Notes under the pieces: model-generated | Database searches by the model: none | What the model saw: the letters and a program-made list of their open reading frames with translations, nothing else | What the model was told of the DNA's origin: nothing | Shown here: one piece after another, positions 50,005-64,000 of the stretch | How positions within the stretch are numbered: position 1 is the stretch's first letter | How the letters are laid out: each line of letters begins with the position of its first letter | Source: Piromyces finnis | Lineage: Eukaryota > Neocallimastigomycota > Neocallimastigomycetes > Neocallimastigales > Neocallimastigaceae | Direction of reading: 5' to 3' | DNA: 64,000 nucleotides | Assembly (NCBI GenBank): GCA_002104945.1 | Contig: MCFH01000039.1 | Coordinates: forward strand, 62,001 to 126,000 | Position numbers and translations under genes: made by a program

Positions 50005-52124
50005 TATTATTTATAAAAAAAAAAAACAATAACAAGTAAAATAGTAATATTAGAAAAAAAAACTATTAATAATAGTAATAGCTATTAATAATAGTAATAA
50101 TTAATCATTAAAATAAAAAAATAATAAATTAATAAAAATTCAAATCAAATCATTTTAATTATTATCAAACAATAACATAAACAATAACATAAATAATGAG
50201 AGAACAAGAATATACATTAATTGGTAATCCAGCAATTTACCAAAAAAGAATTGCAAGAAAAAGTGTACTTATAAAAAAAATTATAGGTATAATATGTTAT
50301 ACAACAATAGTTATTTTCCTTACTTACTATATTACAAGTCATCAATCGTCGTCAGATAATGACAATGCCGAAGTTGATACAAATAGAACTTATATTCATA
50401 TTCCAGAAGATTCAAAATTATTTGAGCTAACCGATTTCTATCCAGTTAACGGTAATAATACTAAAGGACCTATAACAATTAATAGAGAAAAAGATAATGG
50501 CAAAAAAGTAAATTTATATGAAAAAATAGTTAATATCACTGATAATGAGATAGAAAACTTTTATAATGATTACGAAACTTTTGATTCTCTTGAAGATAAA
50601 TTAGCAATGAAAGATGAATATTTTTGTGAATCACAAGGTTATAAAAATGAATATGAAATTAAATGTCCACTTTATTATCATATTGTCATTGATAAATCTT
50701 TTTATGGTCGTTATGCAAGAGATTTAAAACATTGTACCGAAGGTTATGACGGAGAAAAAAAATCAAAGTCTAATTTATTAAGATCTAAGAATATGATTAC
50801 TAAATGTGGTAGTGATTACACTTCAAATATAAAGGAATCTTGTGAAGGACATGAAAACTGCAAGATTTTTCCAAGTTTATCAGAATTCAGAGATAGTTGT
50901 ACCGATATTTATAAATATGTTCATATCAAATATCACTGTGAAAAAGATAAGGTATTGAAGAAATAGTTTTTTTTTTTTAAAAAATTCGATAAATTGTTAT
51001 ATACATATATAGAGAGAACTAAATTTAACATTTGTTTATTATATTTATGTTTTTTTTTTAAAAAAAAAATTATAGAAAATCAAAAAACCAAATTTTGCCA
51101 TAGCTATGTATGCAGATAAAATTAAAGTAAATTCTGTTTATGAAAATGCCATTAGTGAATTTTATCAATATTCTGATATTCATAATTATAAATTTTTCTT
51201 AAATCGAGAAAAATATGACAATGAAAGAAATACATATTATATGAAAATTAATACATTAATAGAAGTTGTTATCCAAGGTTTAAAAACAAAAGCATATGAT
51301 TGGGTGCTGTAAGTTGACTCTATTTTAATTACTTATTACTAATATTACTAATATGTGGATGAATTTCTATTTTCATTTACATAGATATAAATAAAAAAAT
51401 TGTTTTTTTTTTTTTTTTTTTAATAATAGATACTAAAATGTAATATGTTTAATATATTTATATTTATTCATATTTAACAAATAGTTGGGTTGATAGTGAT
51501 GCTGTTTTAACCAATCCAAATATAAAATTAGAAGCCTTTGTACCCACAGATAGCGATATTCATATACTTTTTGGAATTGATAGAAATGGATTTAACGCTG
51601 GTGTCATTTTAATGAGAGTTCATTCATGGACTCTTAATTTTTTAATGAGAGCAAAATCATTACAATATTTCAAAAAAGAAAAAAATCTATTTTTTGTAGA
51701 TCAATCTGCAATAAATAATGTTTTAGTCGGAGATCATGAAGAACGTCACTATATGATTATCCCAAGAAATTGGATTAATAGATATGTGAATCCAAACGAA
51801 GCAATAATACCAAAAGCTTTCATTTATCATCTTGCTGGACGTAATGAAAAAGAAAAGGAAGCAAATGAACTCCGTGATAAAGTATATAATGTATTAAGTA
51901 CGGATCCAAAATGGTTCAGAGAATTTACAAATAAAAAACTAAGAAAGGAAGTTTTACAGTATTATGAAAAAAATAAGGATGTAAATAATAGAAAAAAATT
52001 GGAATTCCAAATATAGAGTTGATATACTTTTAATATTTTTTAAATTTTAAAAAAATATAAGGAAAAACAAAAGATTATTTTATTATTTTTTCTTTTTACA
52101 TAGAAAAAAAAAATATAAAAATGC
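50005..52124. repeat. Segmental duplication, copy B (partner 46028-48143)
   Basis: This block carries transferase B and its flanks. Introns, exons 2 and 3 and most flanks match copy A base for base by eye. Similarity ends within A-rich tracts at both edges. Confidence 0.95.
50196..52016 (+). CDS. Type II membrane glycosyltransferase, SUEL-type lectin plus GT34, copy B
   Basis: Exons 50196-50951, 51076-51308 and 51485-52016 give 506 residues with the same layout as copy A: anchor, stem, Cys-rich lectin-like domain and GT34 domain with WVDSDAV. It differs from copy A at residues 111, 114, 119, 124, 150 and 206 (M to I, V to I, L to I, Y to N, E to K, R to S) plus one silent change. All lie in the stem and lectin part. 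Exons 2 and 3 and both introns are identical. All cysteines and the DxD motif are kept, so it should be functional. It follows the decayed deacetylase fragment of unit 2. Confidence 0.87.
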
Positions 52125-53022
52125 AAAAAGAAAAAAGAAAAAAATTATAATAGTATAAATTTTAAAAACTTTTTTAATTATATTATTAAATAAAAATTAT
52201 ATTAAAAGAAAAAATATATATATAATTATATTTTATTTATATTTATATATATAAGTAAAAAATATATGATTAATTTAACAGAAAATATAGATTTTAAAGT
52301 AATAAATATGATAAAAATATAAAATATATAAAAATGTCCTTAATGTTAAAAAAAAAAAACGTATATATATATATACACTTTTTTGATATTTATTATTAAT
52401 ATTTAAAAAATGTCCCCCGTTGATTTTTTGTCTTCCATGATAAATTTTATTTTTTTATCATGATGTTACACAAATTATTTTTATAAACTTTTTTGCATTA
52501 TTTTTTGCAAGTATTATATTGTTTTAGTCAAGATTATTTTCTTTGATTGTTATTTTAGTGATTACACTTTTACTGGTAAGTAACTACGACTTTAATTTTA
52601 AAACTATTAAATGTACTTTACATATTCAAGTTGATCACGATGGTATAGGAATATTTTTTTTAAAATAAACTTTATTGGAATGATACTTATAAACATACCT
52701 AAAATTTATCCAAATTTTTTGGAACATGGTTTTTATGTGGCAATGAAAAATCAACTATTTACATACAATTCAACTAAAGCTTATTTAAGAATAATGTTTT
52801 TTAATATAAAAACTGATAGTAAGGATATTAATAGTAATAATGCTAATTAGGAATCTATCACTGTTAAATTTATTGTTGAAAAATAGAAAAAATAGAATTT
52901 TTAAAAAAAAAATTTCGAAATTCAATAGTGCCAACTTTTATATCTTTGGATCGTCTTTTTCTTTCAAAATTCTCATTTTTAGTCACTCTACCATTTTTTT
53001 CTTTTTTCATAATAATTAATAT
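52125..53022. other. Spacer between transferase B and unit 3
   Basis: About 900 bp of AT-rich DNA. A slightly GC-richer stretch (about 52560-52850) has only short frames, and no family was recognised. Confidence 0.55.
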
Positions 53023-54041
53023 AAAGATTATATCACACACCAATATCAAATTTATTGGAGTTTTAATACTTTTATATAGATAATTTCTCACATGCTAATA
53101 AAATTTAAAATAATTTTGATATCTCAAAGAAATTTAACTTGGATCATGAAGATGGTATCCAAGTCAGTAATGATCCATTAACTATTTGGGTACGGTTAGA
53201 TAACAGTAATGAAATCATTAATTTCAAAAACGCTTATATTTGGGGTTCAGAAATTCAAGAAACAACCACCACTACAAATGCTGAATCTATTGTCATTATT
53301 GAATTAGCAATGACTATTACTACTACTACTACACCTTATTGAATATACTACTATTGAATTATCAACAATTTCTACTACTACCATTAATCTATTGAACCGA
53401 ACTACTGCCACCACTACTTCTTCTACAATTATTACATCAACAACTACCATTATTATAAATAAAAAGTTTACTACTACTAAAAAGAGTACTACCACAACAA
53501 AGAAAACAAGTAAATAATTATTACTAAAAATACTACAACCAAAACAAAGACTATCACATCTACTAAAAATACTACAACCAAAACAAAGACTATCACATCT
53601 ACTAAAAATACTACAACCAAAACAAAGACTATCACATCTACTAAAAATACTACAACCAAAACAAAGACTATCACATCTACTAAAAATACTACAACCAAAA
53701 CAAAGACTATCACATCTACTAAAAATACTACAACCAAAACAAAGACTATCACATCTACTAAAAATACTACAACCAAAACAAAGACTATCACATCTACTAA
53801 AAATACTACAACCAAAACAAAGACTATCACATCTACTAAAAAAACTAAGACTTTTACAACAGAAACTACTACATATAAAAGGAAAACGACAATGAAAACT
53901 ACAAAAAAAAAATCAACAACAACATCTACTAAGAAAACCAACACATCAACTAAGAAAACCACTACATCAACCAAGAAAACCACCTCAGCAACTAAAACTC
54001 GTGTTGCTGAAAATGAAGCTGTAAATGTATGTAATATTTAA
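53023..54041 (+). pseudogene. Rearranged remnant of the CE18 deacetylase (unit 3)
   Basis: The remnant begins with the intact gene's exon 2 start (ATTATATCACACACCAATAT, as at 42647). It jumps to a piece like 43380-43410 (GATCATGAAGATGGTA), then to the region like 44100-44200 (TGATCCATTAACTATTTGGG), and ends with the same tail end (ENEAVNVCNI) and 3' flank. Most of the catalytic domain is deleted. Stops occur in the tail (near 53340 and 53512). The tail holds an expanded 39-bp repeat. Confidence 0.9.
53522..53840 (+). repeat. 39-bp minisatellite in the dead deacetylase tail
   Basis: About eight perfect copies of a 39-bp unit that would encode TITSTKNTTTKTK. The intact gene has a single related segment near 45009-45050 (KTKTITSTKTV), so the array expanded in this copy. 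Confidence 0.95.
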
Positions 54042-54774
54042 ATATTATATGTATATTAATATTATTACATATTACATTATCTATAAGTATGAATAAACTA
54101 ACTTTTTTTTTATTAATATTTCATATTACAATGGATTACAATATGTTATAATAGGATTTCATTAATGATATTTTAAGTGTTATTAAAAATATATTGAAAA
54201 TCTAATTTTAAACGATCAGTACATTGAAAAAAAAATTATTCCTATTATTTATAGGATATATGATTTTATTATAATTTAAAAAGAATTCTTTACTATTTGA
54301 ATATTTTTAAGCTCTCTAATTATTTATATATAATTTATAATGTAATTGTAAAAAAAGAACATTCAATGTTAAGATACTTTGCTTTTTTTTTTTTTTTAGT
54401 TTTTTTGAGTATTTTTAGTTTTAAACATTTTATTTATATTAAAAATTTATATATTATTGATATAATAATGAATTTATTATTATATATTATTATAATATAT
54501 TAATATTGATTTTAAATAAAATTTTAATTTAATATATTAATTTTATTTCTTTTTTTAATATAAAGTTTTCTTTTTTTTTAAAAAAAAAAAACCTTACTTT
54601 TTTGATAATGATAACAAAATGTTATATAAAAAAGATAATTAAATTTATCAAATTGTACATTTAAATTTAACAATAATATAATAATTATAATATTTTTAAT
54701 AATATAACATAATTTATTAAGAAATTCAATTCATATAAAACTTCTTGTTTAATTATTAACAAACAATAACATAA

Positions 54775-56630
54775 ATGATGAGAGAACAAGAATATACATT
54801 AATTGGTAATCCAACATTTCACCAAAAAAGAATAGCAAGAAAAAAAGTACTCTTAAAAAAATATACTGGTATAATATGTTATACAACAATAGTTATTTTC
54901 CTTACTTATTATATAACAAGTAATCAATCGTCATCAGATAATGACAATGCCGAAGTTGATACAAATAGAACTTATATTCATATTCCAGAAGATTCAAAAT
55001 TATTTGAACTAACCGATTTCTATCCAGTTAACGGTAATAATACTAAAGGACCTATAACAATTAATAGAAAAAAAGATAATGGCAAGAAAGTAAATTTATA
55101 TGAAAAAATGGTTAATGTCACTGATAATGAGTTAGAAAACTTTTATTATGATTACGAAACTTTTGATTCTCTTGAAGATAAATTAGCAATGAAAGATGAA
55201 TATTTTTGTGAATCACAAGGTTATGAAAATGAATATGAAATTAAATGTCCACTTTATTATCATATTGTCATTGATAAATCTTTTTATGGTCGTTATGCAA
55301 GAGATTTAAAACATTGTACCGAAGGTAATGACGGAGAAAAAATACCAAAATCTAATTTATTAAGAATAAAGAATATGGTTACTAAATGTGGTAGTGATTA
55401 CACCTCATATTTTAAGGAATCTTGTGACGGACATGAAAACTGCAGAATTTTTCCAAGTTTATCAGAATTCAGAGATAGTTGTACCGATATTTATAAATAT
55501 GTTCATATCAAATATCACTGTGAAAAAGATGAGGTAAAGGAGAAAAAATTACAAGTATAATAAATTAAATCATTTTGTTTTTTTCAATTAAATTTAATAA
55601 ATCTATGTATACTTTTTTTTTTTTTCCTAATTAAATATATATATATATAACAGGAAATCAAAAAGCCAAAATTTGCCATAGCTATGTTTGCAAATAAAAT
55701 TGAATCAAATTCTATTTATGAAAATGCCATTAGTGAATTTTATCAATATACTGATATTCATAATTATAAATTTTTCTTAAATCGAGTAAAATATGATAAT
55801 GAAAGAAGTACATTTTATATGAAAATTAATACATTAATAGAGGTTGTTATCCAAGGTTTAAAAACAAAAGCATGTGATTGGGTGCTGTAAGTTGACTCTA
55901 TTTTAATTACTTATTACTAATGTGTGAATGAATTTCTATTTTCATTTACATAGATATAAATAAAAAAATTGTTTTTTTTTTTTTTTTTTTTTTAATAATA
56001 GATACTAAAATGTAATATGTTTATTATATTTATATTTATTCATATTTAACAAATAGTTGGGTTGATGGTGATGTTGTTTTAACTAATCCAAATATAAAAT
56101 TAGAAGCTTTTGTACCCACAGATAATGATATTCATATGCTTTTTGGTGTTGATAAAAATGGATTTAACGCTGGTGTCATTTTAATGAGAGTTCATTCATG
56201 GACTCTTAATATTTTAATGAGAGCAAAATCATATCAATATTATAATAAAGATCGAGATTTATATTATGTAGATCAGTCTGCATTAAATAATGTTTTAGTT
56301 ACAGATCATGAAGAACGTCACTATATGATAATACCAAAAAATTGGTTTAATAAGTATAATTTTAATGAAGTACAATTAGTACAAAGGGATTTGTTTAATA
56401 AGAATAAGGTATCATTAGAACCAAGCGACTTCATTTATCATTTTGCTGGTCTTGGTGATATAAAAGATAAGAAAGCAAATCAACTACGTAATAAAGTATA
56501 TAATATATTATATAATGATCCAAATTGGTCTAAAGAATTTACAAATAAAAAACTAAGAGAGGAAGTTTTAGAATATTATGAAAATAATAAAGATGTAAAT
56601 AATAGACAAAGATTAAAATTACAAAATTAA
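54775..56630 (+). CDS. Type II membrane glycosyltransferase, SUEL-type lectin plus GT34, copy C
   Basis: Exons 54775-55533, 55654-55886 and 56057-56630 give 521 residues (ATGATG start; 520 if the second ATG is used). The layout matches copies A and B, but this copy is more diverged, with changes in the tail, lectin domain and catalytic end, and about 15 extra residues around NFNEVQLVQRDLFNKNK. The metal motif reads WVDGDVV instead of WVDSDAV, keeping both aspartates. All lectin-domain cysteines are kept. At position 206 it has Ser like copy B; at 111, 114, 119, 124 and 150 it agrees with copy A. It is likely functional and perhaps differs in specificity. Confidence 0.87.
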
Positions 56631-56659
56631 AATTGATATTTCTCTATGTAATAAAAGGT

Positions 56660-56718
56660 ACTTTAGTAATTTTTTTTTTTTTTTTTTTTTTTTTTTTGCA
56701 TAAAAAAATTACTAAAGT
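56660..56718. other. Long A/T-stem inverted repeat downstream of transferase C
   Basis: ACTTTAGTAATTTTTTT (56660-56676) is mirrored as its exact reverse complement at 56702-56718, separated by a poly(T) run and GCAT. It lies 30 bp after the stop codon, so it would be in the 3' UTR or 3' flank. A role in 3'-end formation is possible but unproven. Confidence 0.7.
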
Positions 56719-57235
56719 GCAAATAAAATATTTAAAATAGCATAAATTTTAAATAGCTTATTAACAAAAATTTTTTGTATAGAAATTATAGTAAAAGAAA
56801 ATATATTTAATTTAGATTATAGAAAATGTAGTTTTTTTTAAGTAATAATAATAATAATAATAACAACAAAAATAATAAATATTCTCAAAGTGAATAATAT
56901 TGCAAAATAAAAGTAAAATATACCCTTTTTTTTTTAATATAAATTTAAATTATTTTGATTTTAATTAAAGAAAACTTTAAAAATTTTTTTTTTTTTTTTT
57001 GTTTTATTTTTATTTATTCCACATCTTTTTTAATATTAATGGGTAGTGAAATGCATTATTAGAGGTTTATTACTATTTAATAAAAACTTATTTTATGAAT
57101 TTATTATTATTAATGTTAAAAAGTTTATTAATTCTACTTTACTAATAACTAATAAAAAATTGGTCTATTTTAAATTTCTGATTTTTGCCTTTTGATAAAT
57201 TTTGAAATTAAAGTACAACTTGGTGTGAGAGTAAG

Positions 57236-57277
57236 ATAACTAATGATGCCGTTGTTATCATTAGTTATTTTTACCAC
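57236..57277. repeat. Hairpin with inverted second copy at 57840-57876
   Basis: ATAACTAATGAT (57236-57247) pairs perfectly with 57257-57268 around a 9-base loop. In addition the reverse complement of 57256-57277 matches 57840-57861 over about 22 bases (GTGGTAAAAATAACTAATGATA), so two copies face each other about 560 bp apart. They could be ends of a small mobile element; no transposase is present. Confidence 0.65.
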
Positions 57278-58533
57278 TTTAGGAATAATTAATTGATAAA
57301 GTAATAATACAATTATGACAAAAATATTATTTTATCTTTTTTTTTTTTTAATATAATATATAAAACATACAATTTCTGTTCATTTCCATTTTTGTTTTTG
57401 TTTTTGAATTCCTTTATTCATCATTTTTTTTAAACATACTAATTCATAAAAGCATTACAGTATTTTGTTGTTGTTAAAAAAAAAAAGACTTGCAACACAA
57501 AGTAAATGTTATTTTATATTGAATAGAAAAGTTAAAAAAAAAAAAAAGAATTATTAAATTACTATTATCTATTAAATATAATAGTATATTAAAAAAAAAT
57601 AATAATAATAATTAAAATTAGGATTAAAAAATAAAGTTTATAAAAAAAAAAATACCATTTTGAAACAGTATATAACAAAGATGGAATAATTAAAAAGTTA
57701 TATTCATATATAGATAGTATTATTTTAACACTATTATTGTTAATGTTAAAAATAATATTTCATTTTATTTCTTTTAAAAATACAAATAATCAAAATGATT
57801 CTTTGCCATTATAGTTTTCTATTGAAAAACCATATCTTTGTGGTAAAAATAACTAATGATACCAACAACATCATCATTTATATATATATTTTGATATGAA
57901 GAGTTTGAAATTAAAAGATTTCAAATAATATATTTTTTTGAAAGGTTTACTCTTCATACAACAATGTTATATATTCAATTAATCTATGAGAAAGAGTTAT
58001 TTATAATAAATATATTTAATGTAATGTTTTTTTTTTAAAAAAAGAAAAAAAACTATTTAATGAAAACTAAATTTCTTTATACAAAAAGAATAGAAAGAAA
58101 GAAAGAAAGACAATTTTTTAAAGATTAAAAAATATAGCTTAAATAAACTAAGATAAAAAAAAAACTATAATATTGATGAGATACTACCTAATATTTTTTT
58201 TTTCTTTTTGTTCTTTATAGCGTAACTTTATAAGATTATATTAAATTATTAGAGTTATTTTTTTAACATTATTATATGTATTTTTTATTTACTTAATTAT
58301 ATTACCAGAAATTTTTAAAAATTTTAAACATTTAAAAAGTATCTTCAATTATTATTCTTTTTAAAATAAAAAAAAAAATAAAAAAAAAAAAAAACATTTT
58401 ATTTTTTATTTTATTTTTGAAAACTATCCTTATTTTTAAAAAAAAATAAATAATTATTAACTAATTCACTTTTTTATAAACTTATGATTAAGCAAATTAA
58501 GTAAAATATTTATATATAAAAAATCAATAAAAA

Positions 58534-64000
<5,467 letters not shown>

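Larger units (their letters stand above)
56631..58533. other. Intergenic spacer with hairpins
   Basis: About 1.9 kb between transferase C and the TmcB-like gene. AT-rich, with two inverted-repeat structures listed separately and no supported coding frame. Confidence 0.6.

Overview
The window looks like nuclear DNA of an anaerobic gut fungus (Neocallimastigomycota), inferred from content and not from a database match. Intergenic and intronic DNA is extremely AT-rich, with homopolymer runs and trinucleotide and hexanucleotide arrays. Genes carry many short GT-AG introns. Proteins are rich in Asn, Lys and Ser, with ankyrin arrays, Thr/Lys tails, a fungal CE18 deacetylase and GT34 transferases. 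Genes tied to basal bodies or cilia (AK8-like, LRRC45-like) fit an organism with flagellated zoospores. A dictyostelid is the main alternative by composition, but the gene content argues against it.

Layout. 1-2694 (+): 3' part of a disordered RD/RE-rich protein. 4383-7412 (-): AK8-type double adenylate kinase in seven exons. 9406-13269 (-): two-RRM Pumilio (PUF) protein. 13270-20595: gene-free AT desert with a 50-bp minisatellite. 20596-22306 (+): class I sirtuin with hydrophobic N-terminal segments. 24057-30022 (+): very large ankyrin protein, probably one gene of two exons. 30469-31431 (+): intronless bacterial-looking D-2-hydroxyacid dehydrogenase. 31719-33014 (-): TEX264/GyrI-like membrane protein. 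33673-37477 (-): LRRC45-like LRR plus coiled-coil protein in eleven exons, one intron of which holds about 600 bp of hexamer repeat. 38545-40417 (+): phosphopantothenate-cysteine ligase with an apparent U12-type AT-AC intron.

41945-56630 holds a local triplication of a two-gene module: an Agd3-like secreted polysaccharide deacetylase (CE18) followed by a type II membrane glycosyltransferase with a SUEL-type lectin domain joined to a GT34 catalytic domain. Only the first deacetylase is intact; units 2 and 3 keep decayed fragments, while all three transferases are intact. This is the best candidate for an undescribed system, possibly making and then deacetylating a galactose-containing surface or secreted glycan. 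From 58534 to the window end runs a TmcB-like multipass membrane protein with at least 21 exons, several of 11-28 bp.

Exon models were built by hand from GT/AG sites, reading phase and family similarity. For each gene described as phase-consistent, the exon lengths were checked to add up in frame.
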